The notes beneath the pieces are model-generated. The model saw nothing but the letters and a program-made list of their open reading frames with translations, ran no database searches and was not told the origin of the DNA. A stretch of DNA of 64,000 nucleotides from Podocnemis expansa (taxonomy: Eukaryota; Chordata; Testudines; Podocnemididae): contig ML682007.1 of assembly GCA_007922195.1 (NCBI GenBank), positions 20,264,998 to 20,328,997 on the forward strand, read 5' to 3'. Position 1 is the stretch's first letter. Every line of letters starts with the position of its first letter. A program made the translations under genes and the position numbers. Shown here one piece after another: positions 1 through 13,549 of this stretch.

Positions 1-232
1 GCTGTTCTGGGGCTGCTGTTTTTAGGGGCCCAGTGTTCAGGCCCCTAAAAATAGAAAATGGTGCCAGAACGCTGTCTTCCGGGTCCCACTATTTTTCAGT
101 GGTGGGCCCAGGAACACAGCATTCCAGCACCATCTTCTATTTGTAAGGGACCTGGAACGCTCAGCCCCTCAAAATAGTAGGCCCCAGAATGGCGTTCCGG
201 GCTGTTCCGGCCCACTTTAACCCCTGATGCAA
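1..232. mobile_element. Right part of a GC-rich hAT-like repeat, cut by the window edge
   Basis: This GC-rich block ends in cactttaacccctg, which reads as CAGGGGTTAAAGTG on the other strand, a start typical of hAT elements. The internal words 'ggcccc..agaa' and 'gttccgg' recur, and the same right end appears degraded at about 13890-13985. The left end lies outside the window, so length and target duplication cannot be checked. There is no coding potential. Confidence 0.5.
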
Positions 233-2269
233 GCCCACAGCAAAATTTCCTTCAAATACCATTCCCCTCGATTGCTTAGCTGGGACCAACAGAATTATAA
301 AGATTAGCTTTCCTCAATGGGAGAAGATGCGTTGGAACATGCCTCTGTTTTCTGCTTTAAACACAATTCTGTATATTGCACGATGACCTGTTTGGTTCCA
401 AACCTGTGTAAAGCACACCTGGGGACATGGGCAGGATAAAAGAGACAGGGATTCAAGACCAAGAACTCTAGTTCTAAGGGCTTAAGGCCAAAAGCTATAG
501 TTTCATGCCTACAGATCTCTGCCAAGAACTCAGCTACCGATTTGATCTTGAATTCACCCTTCTTCCCCACAAAAGGAACATTCAGAATTGATGCTTAGTT
601 TCAGCCCTGTTTACATTATAATAGCTCTTCTCCAGTCTTGATCACTGAGGCTGTCTGCCATTTTGAAATGTACTGAAAAGCTAACTGCATATGATACCCA
701 CTTAATTAAAAAAAAAGACTGTTAATACTTTGTTCTCACAGGTGCCAAAGCAGAAGATTCTGGCCATCCTAGAGGTAGGAGAAGGCTTTTAAGTTACAGC
801 ATTAGATTAAATTACACTTGGGAACCTCTTTCGGCCTATATCTTCCCTGATCTCCAGTGCCATCTCAACCTTTAGGCCCTTCTTTGTTCCCTCTCCCAAA
901 TGCCTCCACCATGGTCATCATTCCACTGGGAAGAGCAGACCACTTTCTGGATCATATTATATGAGCCAGAGGGCTAAAAAGCAAAGCAGCATCCCAAGGC
1001 CGCCAGAGCACTGACAGAATATGTTCTCAGAAGGTTGCATTGCAGTAGTAATCTTGGGAGGGGTTGATATGTCAGATTGGCGGAGAGCTCTCAGTAGTGT
1101 TTGCTATGGCCACTTATTTCAGACGCAACACAACTCACTTGCTACTATCCTGAACTTGACTTGGATTATCGCCTACAATGGGGCCTGATGCAAAACCTAC
1201 TACATCAGTGGAAAGACTCCCACTGATTTCAATGGGCTTTGGATTGGGCCTAGTATTCATCTGCTAGTGTCTTGGTGGGCTTGCATTCTCCATGGTATTA
1301 GCCTTGGTCATGCATGTCTTTCTGCACTTTTGTGTAGCAGAGACCAGATCAGTGCCTGAAGATGCAGACATGTACTTAATATGCTTCTTTCTTTTGTTAA
1401 TTAGTTTTTAAAAAGCTTTTCTTCCATTTAACGCCTTTGAATCATTCCTATACTGTGGTTTGTACAGTTTAACAACTCCCTCTTGTGTCCCTTTTACTCC
1501 TTGTCAAGGAACACTGCCTCCCTGGCTTTCTCCAACATGAGAACATAATGCATAACTAAGCTCAAAAAGGGAACTGTTCTTTTAAAGCTCTTTCTACATG
1601 CAGTAAGTAGTGTAAGACCAATATTTTCCCAGACTTCTACCTCCAAAACAATAAGTTGGGAGTGTTCACATATAAGTGTAGTTTTAGATCTACAGATCTC
1701 TTCCACATCCCACCCTCTATGTTTGAGGACTTCAGTAAGACAACTGCATTTGATAAAATTAGCTTAGTTGTGAATTCCATACAGATTTTCACTCTTAGCA
1801 AAATTTCACCCACTGCCTGCAGATGCTGTTTGCTGTAATTCTGCATTTCAGAGTCGCCCACTATTCTAGTTTTCTGGAAGACAAAGTCTGTTTGTTTAAT
1901 TAGCCAAAAGTTCTCATAGCCTTTAGCATAGTAGTCTGGATAAACTCAGTGCTCAAAAATGGCTGCAGTGGGTAATTTATTTCAAGGACCATTAATCATT
2001 TCAGAGGACAGAGAAAAATAGAGACAGGCACACAATATTCAAACTGGCTTATTCAGCCCTGGAGCTGCACTTCTGCAGAAGAGGATTCTCAGCTTGTATA
2101 AAGATGGTGTAATGGCTCACATCCCACTAACCTCCTTTATGCAACAAGCATAAGGGATAGAGATAAAAGAGGACATGGTTGGGGTGTGCTGGCACCCCAG
2201 CAACCTCCAGCTACTTTATCAGTCCCTTGGTTTATGAAATTTAGAAGTGTTTATAGCTTTAAATGACAC
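233..2269. other. Non-coding stretch without a recognised gene
   Basis: I see only short random open frames here. Around 1180-1255 is a weak inverted repeat containing 'cactgatttcaatggg' flanked by 'gggcctgat' and 'attgggcct', which resembles a short dispersed amniote repeat. The rest shows no repeat I recognise. Confidence 0.5.
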
Positions 2270-2272
2270 AGG

Positions 2273-2677
2273 GGCTACATCTACACGGCACTTTTATTTC
2301 GAAATAACACTTGTTATTTCAAAATAAAAGAAATTAGGTTTACACGATGTTCTCTTATTTCGAAAGGACGGACCCCGTCCTTTCAAAATAAGAATCGTCG
2401 TTTCAAAAAAGTAAAACCTGCCCCCCCCCCAAAATGGCCGTTATTTCAAAAGGGATATTTCGAAATAACGCCATTAGACCTGCTGTTCCAAAACAACTGT
2501 TCAAAACAGCGGTCCAATTGGCGTTATTTCGAAATATCCCTTTCAAAATAACGGCCGTTTCGATTGCGCGGTTTTCCTTATTTCGAAATGAGCCCTTTCA
2601 AAATAAGGGTTTTATTTCGAAATAAGCCATTTCGAAAGGACTGATTTCGAAATAAAACTGTGCGTGTAGACATAGCC
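2273..2677. mobile_element. Palindromic MITE, atttcgaaataa type
   Basis: The ends are inverted repeats: ggctacatctacac on the left and gtgtagacatagcc on the right. The flanks AGG (2270-2272) and AGG (2678-2680) form a 3-bp target duplication. The interior is packed with the palindromic word atttcgaaat and its near-copy tttcaaaataa. There is no open frame. A 3-bp duplication fits a PIF/Harbinger-like origin, but these sites are not the usual TWA, so the superfamily is an inference. It would have moved using a transposase encoded elsewhere. Confidence 0.75.
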
Positions 2678-2680
2678 AGG

Positions 2681-3670
2681 GAGACTGGCCAGCCCACAGC
2701 CAGCCCAGGACCAGAGGAGTGCAAAAATGGCTTCAGAACTGCTTTGTGTGCTCCTCAGCCAGAGCTGAAGTCAATCAGAGCCAAATGAAGGCAACAGACA
2801 CTAATGGCTCCTGCCTAGGGTGCTGGCTCCTGGGTCACGTGGCTGTGTCAGAACCTTAATTTTTGTGTGAACTGCCCCAGTTATTACTAGCGTGCTAACA
2901 CCAAAAGTCACTATTCTGGAGCCCACACCAAGGACCCTGTGAGTGGCACGAATTGAAGAGCAGCCCATCCAGCCCAGAAGAGACACCTCAAGTTCTGGTG
3001 TAATTACTTTGGGTCTTCCTGCTGATGCCCCTGCCTCTCTGTGGTTGGGAGAAGTGAGGCCTGAAGTTGCTTCTCCTGCATCTAAGGGAGGAATGCCCAT
3101 CTAGCTGCCTCTACTTCTGTGGGGAAAGGGCTTGCCCCTTGCCATGCCCCACCAAAGATTGTCTTAATCCAGTCCTAGTGTCAGAATCCCTCTATCTTTG
3201 ATTGGTGTTGTTGTGTCCAATGCGTTTAACAAAATATGTGACGGGACCCTTTCAGCAGCTGTACTGTTCAGACTCCAGCAAAAGCCTGCTTTCTGGCTGA
3301 CCTTCCTGAATCCATCATCCCCTCCACCATCAGCCTGCAGTGACAGATATATTATGGGTATGCTGGGAAACACTTGCATATGTGTTGGGATGCGGTGCAG
3401 ACCTCTCACAGGAAATCCCTTCCTCCACTCTGTACCTCCCCATCCTAAAATGGTATTTCTTCATTCCTTTTAATCCTCTTTCCTGAGAGGCACAACTGGA
3501 TGGTAATTCATGGAGGACCTTCAATAAAAGGGCTGTTTTAGGGTTGAACCAGGCCTTAAAACAGACACTGGCATTCTTTTACAATGAACTGACCTCTTCA
3601 GCACTAGTCTTCCACATAACAATGTGACTCTCCCTTCTTTGCATGTGGACATATACCTAACAAACTGAAG
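2681..3670. other. Non-coding stretch, nothing recognised
   Basis: Overlapping short frames on both strands (about 2801-3100 minus, 3198-3473 plus) show no domain, biased composition or splice context. I regard them as chance. Confidence 0.4.
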
Positions 3671-3671
3671 T

Positions 3672-3772
3672 TCCCTCTTCAAGCATCTGAAGAAGTGGGT
3701 AGCAGCCCATGAAAGTGTATGCCCAAATAAATCTGTTAGTCCTTAAAGTGCCACAGGACTCCTCGTTTGTTC
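3672..3772 (+). mobile_element. Penelope-like element 3' tail fragment
   Basis: The stretch contains aagcatctgaagaagtggg, then aataaatctgttagtcctta and gtgccacaggactcctcg. This tail recurs about 14 times in the window and sits downstream of GIY-YIG-type frames in the longer copies. This copy has the 'gcccatgaaagtgtatgccc' variant also seen at about 54430. It is truncated and non-coding. Confidence 0.65.
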
Positions 3773-6546
3773 TCCCCCAAAACAGGTTTTGCTAAGAAAG
3801 CCTCTAATGCAGCAGATAGTTGGGATTACTGCTGAATGCATAACACCGCATGTGGGTGCCAGTTAGGAAACTCTTGACCCCTCGGGTGGTTTTCATTTAG
3901 TAATAATAATAATACTAAAACAACTTCAGTAAGAAATTGAAGGCCTAAGGAAATGGCTCGTGTTGGATTGCTGTTAAGACTCTCTTCCTTTTGGCTGTCT
4001 CTCAGTAATCTCAGAGGAGAGCAGGAATCAGACATGCCACCTCATTTTTCCACCAGCAATTAACTTCCTAAATAACAGCAAATACTATAACTCAAAGATT
4101 ACAGAGGAGCTGAAACGATTAACAGAATTCCAAAAAAACCAGGAAAACTGGCAGCCTGCTAATCATGCATTGGCTCCATGGGCTCAACTGCCCCCAGAAG
4201 GACTATAATGGCAAACTGCAAAATTAACAGTCACCAGGAAGGGATAAACCAACCGGCAAGAAACTGAAGCTGCTCTGAGGTTGGCATTTAACTTTCTGCT
4301 TTATTTGAAAGCAAGAACTCATTCTCTCAGTGACATCTCCATCTCTGTTCATAAATCACTTAGGCAGTCCAGTGGTAATATGGTTGCATGGTTCAATACT
4401 TCTCAAAAGGGAAAAGGTGTGTGCATTGGGGGTGAGGGATCACACTTCTATGCCTCACTGAAGTGCCAAAATCTTAACCTCCTCTGAAGTAAATAAAGCT
4501 TAAACTTTAATCTGCTTGTACTTATGAAACACCTCATATAAGCACTTTCATTTTCTTCCCTCAGCACTTCACTGTCCATATAACACTTTTGGATACTAGA
4601 AGTGGAGCATGTTGACCTGTTTTACCTTTACTTGGCTATGCATCTTTTTTACTATTTGTCCAGGATTTGCACAAGACAGACTGAACTCTTTTTCTGCAAG
4701 AATCATCTCTGCTTGAGGCTCTTGCAATGCGCTGAAATGTCAAAGTGCAAAGGGTGAATCCAAGAAGTGTCGCTTTAATCCCTGGTGTATTACAGTTTTC
4801 GGAAGGGAACAGATCTGATTTTATGGCAAGTGGACCCCTTCAGATCACCCTGAGGAAATCTATGTTAGCTCTACACTCCAAGATTCAAGCTGCATGGGAC
4901 AGGACCAATCTGGCTCCTCTGGATTTGCCCCCAGCCTGCAGAAAAAGCAGTGCAATTTAATAGTCTCGGGCTTCATTCATTTATTCAGCTTTTCTTTCCA
5001 TGATGTGGAGCCCTAATTGGGAAGTGCTCTGAGGGCAGCGTGATAGGGGTTGAGCCCTTGGAAGCACAGGTCCTGAAAGACCTGTGCCACGCAGAAGATG
5101 ACACAAGCCAGGGGGAGCCAAAAAGATAGACAAAGGGCTCTCCACAGAGATCTTTGCTTCTTCTTTGAGCGCTTCTCTCATCCATTCCTATGTAGGTGTG
5201 TGCGTGCTGCAGTGGATGGTTGCCCAGAAAGCTTTTTGCCCTAGCCTATCCCAGTAGGGTCCATTTCTGTGTTTGAGGCAGAAAAAGGAAAGAAAGGGTT
5301 TAAGTCACCTTTGTCCCTCCCATAATTTGGCTCCCAGTGTAAGGTAGAACAACTTTATATCTGCCCCAATTTCTCTTCTGGTAACAATGAATGAGTAGTG
5401 GTCTTCTGTTAGCCAAGAACAGTCAGGATGTGGTGTAGTCTGGCCTTGCCCCCAGAATTCCCTGCATGTCATGGGTTGAGGAGTGGATTATAAGCAAGCT
5501 ATTCCAGTATCTCTGTGATGGCCAGAAAGTCCTCTTTTGCTGAAATAGCCCATAAGGGCAATTTTCATCTGGTTTATGGCCTATTTATTATGTCAGAATG
5601 GTGTAAAGGGGCCTGGATGGAACAGTAGATCAGACCCAGGGTTTGTAAAACTAATATATTTTTTCCTGATTTATCTTTGATAAATAAATGTAGAAGGCTC
5701 TACGGAAAATGTTTGTTTGATTAATAATGTGACTTTGTGTTGATTTCTCTCTCAAAAATAAATGATTCCATTTCTTAGGGAGCACATCTAGCCCTCGAGA
5801 GATTCCTTATCAGTCTGATGGAGTTTTGTGTTTTCCATGCATCAGGTGCTCTCTTTTCTGAAAATTTTTTTCACTGAAAGTACTAAAGCCAGGAGAAAAC
5901 TAGTTCAGCAGCTGTTCCTATGAGAGAAGGGTGGGACATAGAAAAGAGGAAACAGTCGCTTAGAGCTTCCCCTTTCTTGACAAGATGCATAAACTCAGCA
6001 CCGTTAAAAAAGTTCTGTGGCTTCCCTCCTCAAAGGACAGAACCGTTGGAATGCTTCTTGCTTAGGGGGTTTGTGCCAAGGAGGAAAATTACTTTTGACT
6101 CAGTGCCATTTAGCAAAACTGAAAGTGGTTGGAGAGAGAGAGCACGGAGCACAAAGACGAACTCTGGCGTCACATGGGCACTTGGGACTTCAGTGAGACA
6201 CAGAAGTTGCCTTCTCTTCTCTGTGAAAAGCATTTTTTGTGTTGTTTCTTTCGTCTCTCCCCTCCCCATGCATTTTGCTTTAGGGAAAAAATGTGAAAAT
6301 GGGGTTCTATGATGAGTTGTTCTTTTTGCTCTCTTTGTGTTAACTTAATTTGCCTTTTTTTTTAACCTGCCTTGTTTTTTTGCCAGCTTCAGGATTGCAA
6401 AAATACTTCCATTTATTTGCATTATCATTTCTCCCTAACACAAATTCATCTTTAAAAATGCTTTCATGGCAGGACAAGTTACAAAGAGTATAAAATAGTA
6501 CTTGTCACAGGCGGATACAGTATGTAAAGCAGCTACTTGCACATAG
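3773..6546. other. Non-coding stretch without a recognised gene
   Basis: A 130-codon open frame on the plus strand at 5920-6312 and an opposing one at 6030-6269 overlap. Neither shows a family motif or flanking splice sites I trust. An ATT/AAT-rich tract lies near 3900. I see no repeat family here. Confidence 0.4.
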
Positions 6547-6554
6547 CTCTACAG

Positions 6555-6747
6555 CAGGGGCCTCACACACATGGCCCACGCCCCGGACTGCATGTGGCCC
6601 CTAAAGCTATTTCCTGCAGCCTGCAATGACGCTATTGTTACCAATATTTGCAATATAGTTGTATGAAAGGGTGTCAGTGGTACAGCCCTCTGACTAATGT
6701 ACTCGTCTTCATGTGGCCCTCATGGTGATTTGAGTTTGAGACCTCTG
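6555..6747. mobile_element. Short non-autonomous hAT element
   Basis: It starts CAGGGGCCTCACACACATGG and ends GTTTGAGACCTCTG, which are imperfect inverted ends. It is flanked by the 8-bp sites CTCTACAG (6547-6554) and TTCTACAG (6748-6755), matching at 7 of 8. Eight-base duplications and CAG ends are hAT hallmarks. It is 193 bp long and lacks coding sequence. Confidence 0.8.
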
Positions 6748-6755
6748 TTCTACAG

Positions 6756-8247
6756 TGTCCTAGGGTTTCATCTATGTACACATCTATCATGTCCCATTTC
6801 TGATTTGGGGCTGAATATTACATGATATGATACTTTTCCTGATAACATTCTCCTTTTTCACAGAGTCATCCATAATGTTTTCTTCCTTGCTTTCTGACTC
6901 TTCTTAATATTTTGGACTTTAGAAAAGAAAATTACTTTCATTTTTGATCACTCTTCTGTCCCATAGGCTCATGGAAGAGTCATAGAGTGGTTGCTGGCTT
7001 TTTGTCTCTTTCCCACCTTATGCACTCCCATTTTAATCATTTCTTTCTTTTTCTGTGGTGGCTTGAAAAATGTCTGTTTCAGTGCAGACTGGTGATCTTC
7101 TCTGGGTGGGCATACTTGATTCACTGAGAGCCAGATCCTCAGCAGATATGATTAATTCCACTGATGCTTTGCTGATCTACACCATCTGAGGCCCTGTCCT
7201 CTAAAGCTTATTTACCATAATGGGTTATTGACTGAGAACATCCATTCCAAGTGGTAAGGTTGTCAGCAACAGGGTTTGCTGATTACTTGTATTTGCAGTA
7301 ATTGAAAAATTTCCCATGACTTAGGGCACAATGAATGGAAGGAACAAGACTTTCATCCTGTCAAGCACAAATCACAGCAAACAGCTGAGAACTCTAGCAA
7401 ATGTTTGGGTGGTAACTGGGGTTCTCTTGACCTCTGTGACTTTCACCAGAAAAGCTCCCTCCATGAGAGACCAAAAGGCCCTAGTGAAAAGGTCCATGCT
7501 GGAGTAAAGATTCACTTCCTTTCATTTCTTTCTCAGCAGTCTCAGTGGAGATCTGTAGCCACTCTTGCTGTCTCATTTTAGTTTCCCAGACAATGACTCC
7601 TTGATTATTACCAAATTTCCAGCTCCATCACCAGAGAGAGGAAATGGGAACTACATCAAATCACAAGTCTTAAAAGAGGAGCATTTTAAAAAGACAAAAC
7701 TCTTGCCATCCAGCACCTCTCGACCGAGCTGGAGTTAATGGGGTGACTCTTGGGTCAAGAGAAGGCTTAGACTAAGCTCACAGTTTGTTAATTTGCCTCT
7801 GACTGTGAGTAGATTTGGTGTGGTAGGCTGATTGCACTGTGCGATGCTCTGGGTGCTAAGTATCAGTGACCAGATGAAAGGAGGAGAATGATGAAACATC
7901 CATTAAGCAAAGGAAATTGAGAACACCCCTTTTTGGGAACTCTTTCCTTCTAACAACATCAGACAACTGACCATGAGTTCCCTTCCGATCTTAAGGTCTA
8001 TGAAAGGTGGAGAAAGGTGAAGAGGAACAGAAGCGGGAGTGCAGATTGTTTACAAATCCAGGAGCAGTAGTCATTGTTTGTTTCAAAGATAATATATAGA
8101 ATAAGAGATTTTGTGCTCTGACAGGTAGCGCAAGAGATGACATGTTTTAACTGGCAGATCTTTTCACCAGTCTGGCCCAGAGCTATCACATTTGCTAGCT
8201 GTTTTTGCAGTTCTGTGTGTTTACCAAGCACTGTCTCTCTTATTATC
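6756..8247. other. Non-coding stretch without a recognised gene
   Basis: There is no convincing open frame. Around 7125-7200 is another weak copy of the dispersed 'agatcctcag ... tgaggccctg' inverted repeat. The 77-codon minus frame at 7998-8231 has no recognisable features. Confidence 0.4.
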
Positions 8248-8255
8248 AGCTAACA

Positions 8256-8567
8256 CAGAAGTTCCCAACCTTTTTCTTTATGTGGACCACTATATCATTT
8301 TCGAAAGCTTTTGCAGACCACCATGTGAGCAAACCAGTTTAAACTTTTTTAAAGTAGCCTGTGGCAGATGGGAATCAAACTTGTATATCAAGGGGTATTT
8401 AAAAATGCAGCTATGTCTAATAATTTCCTATGCTCACTCACAAACATATTGCACTCATCACAATACATTTATCTGAAGTAGATTTACCTGCAGTAATTAT
8501 CCTCCGACCACCTGCAGTGCCCTCACCGACCACCAGCAGTCCACGGACCACAGGGTGGAAAACACTG
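8256..8567. mobile_element. hAT element with perfect 8-bp target duplication
   Basis: The left end is CAGAAGTTCCCAACCTTTTT and the right end is GGGTGGAAAACACTG. Perfect copies of AGCTAACA flank it (8248-8255 and 8568-8575). The interior repeats 'gaccacc', as in many hAT elements beginning CAGTGGTTCCCAACC. It is 312 bp with no transposase. The 94-codon frame crossing it (8192-8476) is chance. Confidence 0.88.
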
Positions 8568-8575
8568 AGCTAACA

Positions 8576-10433
8576 CATGGTTGCAAATTTTGTGTAGCAG
8601 AGATTATTTTGGCCCAACAATCTGATTTATTTGCCACTGCTCCTTCCCACATGTTGCTTGTGATGTCTACAGGAGAGATTCTTTCCTAAGGTAGCTTGGA
8701 ATAGCTGGCATCTCGAGCCAAGATGGTTAAATACTTCACATTTGAAGTTCTTTCTACTTGGTGCATCTCAGGCTAGCACTTTCACATGCTTCTTTTTTCC
8801 CTTCATCAACTCCAGACGCAGAATCCTTAGTTGGGCAAATCAGAGAGTTGAATTCCCCTAAAAAAGCAAAGACTGCTCTGCAATTTTCCCAGGCTCACTC
8901 AGCATCAAGACATTTCTTTCTCTCTCTTTTTTTTTTCTTTTTTGACTGACTGAGATTATGTACAAATTATTTTCAAAAATTTATAAATATAGTTTTAGGC
9001 AGAGCAGTGCTATAAATAAAAGGGTCTATGACTCTGGGTGACTGGCTCTGAGCAGCATGATTCTGTTAACATTGTCAAAGACCTTACTGCAATTAAATAG
9101 AAACGCCTATAACACCAGTACGGGCTGTGATTGCTCAGCTCACTATGAAAATACACTATGTATAGAAGCAAAGTAGGATCACGCTTGGGAAGGACAGGTG
9201 GATTTTCTGAGGAAGCAGCTGGATTGCATTAATTTCTTAACTCAAATATTTTTTAAAAAACATTTTCAAAATTGTGAAAAGATCTCCCTTTCTGACATTT
9301 CCAAAATGAAAAAAAAAATCAAGTCATTGGTTCAAAATGACTTAAAAAAACCTGAATGAGATTCATATTTTTAAATTAAAAATGGTTAAAATAAAATATT
9401 TTAAAATATTTCACAAACTGGCAAATAAAATGTTTCAACTGACCTGAAGAGATTTTTTTTTTTCAGATTTTCAGTTAGGGATTTTTTTTTCTTGCTATTT
9501 CAGCTCTTCATCCTGATTTGGAATGGGGAAAAACTGAAATTTTTGTGGGACAGGAAAACCATTTCCTGTCCACCTCTAAACATAATTCTAGCACTCATTA
9601 GGACTAAGTGTGAGAGGGACTGAGCCTCATACATAGTCCATCAAACCCATGTAAAAGATGCCCACTGATTTCAGACACCCTTGAATTATACCTAGCACTG
9701 GTCAGAATTTTTTTGCCAACAAAAAATTGTTGACAAAAATGGGTGGAAAAAATCTCTAACCACAGAATAGTTTCCTTCTTCAGCAAAAGAATTAAATAGG
9801 TTACTTCTTCAGCTAAAGAATTAAAATTTGCTCAAAAACTAAAATATTTCTATTCTTAAATATCCCCATTGTGCTCCAGACAGTTGTCATTTTTGTGCAT
9901 CATACGCCAATTCTCCTTTACAGGCTGGGCTTCTGGTTGGGCTACATCTCCCATGTTGCACTTTAGACTTTCTTCATTGGGAGAACAGACAGTTGCATCA
10001 GGGAAGTCCCTGGACACCCTACTATAACTCTCAACCCCAGGAGCTGTTCCTCCACTATGCAAATATTAGCAGAAGATATCTTCCTAGTCTCGAAAATGGC
10101 TCCAACTCTCCTCAAATCAGCTATTAAAAATAACACATTTAAATAAATACATATATAACTTAAAACAGCAGATCAATTTCTGCTCCAGATGCCTCACCAT
10201 CAGTGCCAGAGGCTGCTAGGAAATACCTATCCACTGGAGGCAATAAAGAGGGGAGAGAGGTAGCAGGCAGCACTATAATCACCCTGAATCTAGAGCTGAG
10301 AGCCCATAAAACAGCAGAGTAAGGAGCTAGTGTATTCTACAATCGTATTTGTTTTTGCTGTTTTTCAAGATTTCAGCTCATGAGTCCACAGTTAGAGGCT
10401 TCAGCATAAAAAAAGTTAACATTGCTGCTTTTG
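8576..10433. other. Non-coding, AT-rich stretch
   Basis: About 9240-9580 is rich in runs of A and T and in words such as 'tttcaaaatgac' and 'aactgaaattttt'. It ends in 'cctgtccacctcta', which resembles the right part of the hAT relative at 47069-47669. I cannot define its left end. No gene is seen. Confidence 0.4.
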
Positions 10434-10765
10434 CAGACGGGGCCAGATTAAGACATGCTGAGGCCCTAAACTATTTCAAGATTGAGGGGTCCCCATACCA
10501 TAAAAATAAAGAGAAAAAAATGTATGACATTATAACAAGAAGGGTAATGAAAAATAAATGATAAACCATTATATTTGCATATATACATAGGCAAAGAACT
10601 AAACTAAATAAACAAAATAAAATATACATTGTGCAAAAAGTCTTATTTGCACTATTGATTTCAGTTATGATAAATCTTCTTTGTTATTGCTGACATATTT
10701 AGAGGCCCCTCATAATGTGAGGCCCTAAGCCATGGCTTACTTGGTTGTGCCTAAATCCAGCACTG
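10434..10765. mobile_element. hAT-like non-autonomous element
   Basis: The left end is CAGACGGGGCCAGATTAAG and the right end is CCTAAATCCAGCACTG. After reverse-complementing, the right end resembles the left (CAG..GGATTTAGG). Both sides share 'gaggccctaa' inverted. The flanking eight bases do not match, so the target duplication is decayed or the borders are slightly off. The interior is AT-rich and non-coding. Confidence 0.55.
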
Positions 10766-11155
10766 AAGATGGGACTGTACCAATGAGCCGGCCCAGTATA
10801 GCAAATTCGATGCTCTTATCTGAGTGACTGCAAGCTATTTGACAGGGTGCTGTAAGATTCTCTCTTGCTTTTGTGAATTGAGCAACGTGTATTTTAGAGG
10901 GAGAGAATTAAAAAAACAAACACCTGTGTTTTCTTGGATCATTAGATACAATTCCAGTATTTTAGGACAGAATACTCTGCTATTTTGTGTATCTTACATA
11001 ATTAGATATTACTGGTGGGATTTTTGGAGTGGGGACAGTGATTTTTAAAAGAAGTAAGAAAAAAATATACTGAACTTTGCTGGTGGGAATTCTCCAATGG
11101 ATTGTTTTAGTGGATGCCTCACTATTTTGGCTGCAACTTGCAGCTATTAGAGAGA

Positions 11156-11395
11156 CAAGAAAAGCAAGGAGTCTTGTAGCACTTAAAGACTAACAGATTT
11201 ATTTATCACATGAGCTTTCGTGGGAGAATATCCCACTTCGTCAGATGCTTTGAAGAGGGAGAACTTACAGAACTGGATGAAAATAAATGCAGGGGAGTGT
11301 AAGACATGGGATCAAATTGTATTGCAACAGCAAATCAGAGCATTTGTAAGGATTCAAACTCCAGGAGAGAGCATAGAGATGGGCGAGATTATATT
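11156..11395 (-). mobile_element. Penelope-like element 3' region, minus orientation
   Basis: It begins with caaggagtcttgtagcactt and continues with the shared tail core (gactaacagatttatttatc, ttcgtgggagaatatcccac, ttcgtcagatgc), the sequence between tail and coding part ('ataaatgcaggggagtgtaa'), and 'gcaaatcagagcatttgtaa'. The coding part is missing, as expected after 5' truncation. The 121-codon plus-strand frame across it (11220-11585) is incidental. Confidence 0.75.
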
Positions 11396-13480
11396 TTTTG
11401 CTCGACTAGCTTCTTTTGGAGAAACAGACAAGTTTTCAGCAGAAGTAGTCCAAGAAAAATATTATCTCACCCACCTTGTCTCGCTAACATCCTGGGACCA
11501 ACAAGCTACAATAACACTGCATACTTGCAGCCATGCAATTTCCAGTTTGACTGCAGTTTTGGCACATGTTCTGCATCAGGCTTGAGTGTGGAAGTGAACT
11601 GTTAATTTTTATTCCTTTATCAGGCACTTGGTCAATTCATTATTATTTTCATGGAATAAAATTGCTCAATACCGATCCCACTGTGGACATCCCTCCTCAC
11701 TTGGTTTTTCTTCTCCATTTTCCATCTTTGATCATGTTCCATGGCTCCCTTGCAGGATGTTGTTGTCAGGATGTAAAAAGTGCCTTTAAGATTTAAAGTG
11801 CTAAGTGTTTGGGACTTCACTTTTAAATATGCTGATCAACACTAGCTTCAGTTTAAGTTCATGGAAGCTGAGGCTACTCTGGAAGCTAAACTCTGTTATC
11901 TGATAACCACCTCTCTCTTTCTTTGGGTAATACTGTAAATTACTGCGGACCAGACTGTGGACTCTAGTCAATCAACAGTTAATCATGGGAGCAGTCTCAT
12001 TGACTTCACCAACATAAATAAGGGCATCGCAACTTGCCCCTTAATGAATAAATTAGCCCCACAATTTATTTACTTATTTATTTTTGCACCTTAGTCATTA
12101 TGGTGCTGATTCAGCTATGGGTAACTTCAAAGACATGAATGATCACATTTCTATTGTGTAACAGTTAAGCACACTGAATGTTTAAAGTTAAGCACATACA
12201 TGATATTTTGCTAAATCAGAATCTATATAGGTGTATCATTTTTACCATGTAAACCTCCTAATTGTCACCACCAACTCTTCCCACAGTCCTTTGAAAAGTT
12301 ACAATATAGAACATGAGCCATGACCTGCCACATCTCCCTGCTTGAATCTTTTGTGTGTCTTTATACACAGCTGTATGTTTTTTCCATTTAAGAGGAACAT
12401 TTTTATGAAAAATGCAGGATGTGAGCGGGTGCCCAACAGCAAAAACTTTATGATCTACAGTATGACAAATCAAGATGAAGGATGTTGATCCTCAACCTCC
12501 ACCCCCTCTGGGCTGTCCCCATAGGCTTTTTTCTCATTGCAAATACAGCTTTGAAATGAAGAGCACTTCAGGAAGTAGCAGACCATTGGAGTTACCGCAT
12601 GTGAAGGTTCTGACACTAGGGCACCAAATACATGCCTGCTGGTGGGAAAACTTTTCTCCTCTCCATTTTCTTCCTCACTGAAACCCTGGCGAGTCCACTT
12701 GTTGGTGTGTATGTGCCATGAGTCATGGCTCAATAGTTCAGAGTAACAGACATGAGGAGAAGGAGTGACCCTCTTGTCTTGCAGTTGGTGGGTCCATAAT
12801 TGATTCCCACTGTAAAATGACACTGTTATGGAAGGGTCAACAGTAGAATCGTTTCCCTTCTCAAAACACAGGAGTCAGTAGGTCTTTATGGCAGTTCTCT
12901 GTTCTCACACTTTGTCAATAGTTTGTGCTGGCTAAAAATGATACATTTTTGTTTGTGTGGGGCTTTTTTCCCTAAAAAATAGCAAGGAGTAAATATACAT
13001 TATCTTCCATTGTAGTGAGGCATAATCTTCATATGATGCATGACTCTTATACAACTGCAATTCATTCAGGGGAGTTTTGCAGCTTTTTCTACTTAACCAT
13101 GCAAATTAAGGTGGGACTGCAGCATAGGTAAGCATATCCATCCCAGCTTTAAGCAAGCAAGAACAGGTAACAATAGGATTGAAGACAGGGAGGCATGGGC
13201 AAGCAACCCAAGTAAGTACTCAAGGCTTCTTTTGGGTTTGTACAAGACTAGCTAGCCCATGTTGCCACATATTCACTAGAGTTGTTACCAGAGCCAGCAG
13301 TGGGTAGTCATGTCTGTATTACTGTCAAACCTTCATTTGCAGTGTAGATGGACCTTGAATGAGAAGGACAAAGTCCAGTTTGATAGGGCAAGTTACATTT
13401 GCTTTTCTGACTTTAGGTTGCTTATCCTTTCACATACAGATTTTATTTTACCATGAAGTTTTCTTGTTATAGAATGGATT
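11396..13480. other. Non-coding stretch without a recognised gene
   Basis: The opposing frames at 12470-12823 (minus) and 12475-12681 (plus) overlap and have no recognisable domain. I see no mobile element borders here. Confidence 0.4.
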
Positions 13481-13549
13481 TAGTGAAAGTAAATGACAGC
13501 CCTCAAGACTGAAGTACTGTGTCAGCACCACAGGTACAAACAGTGGTTG

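Noticed and set aside
5920..6312. A 130-codon plus frame
   Set aside because: No recognisable motif. An opposed 79-codon frame overlaps, and no trustworthy splice or promoter context is visible.
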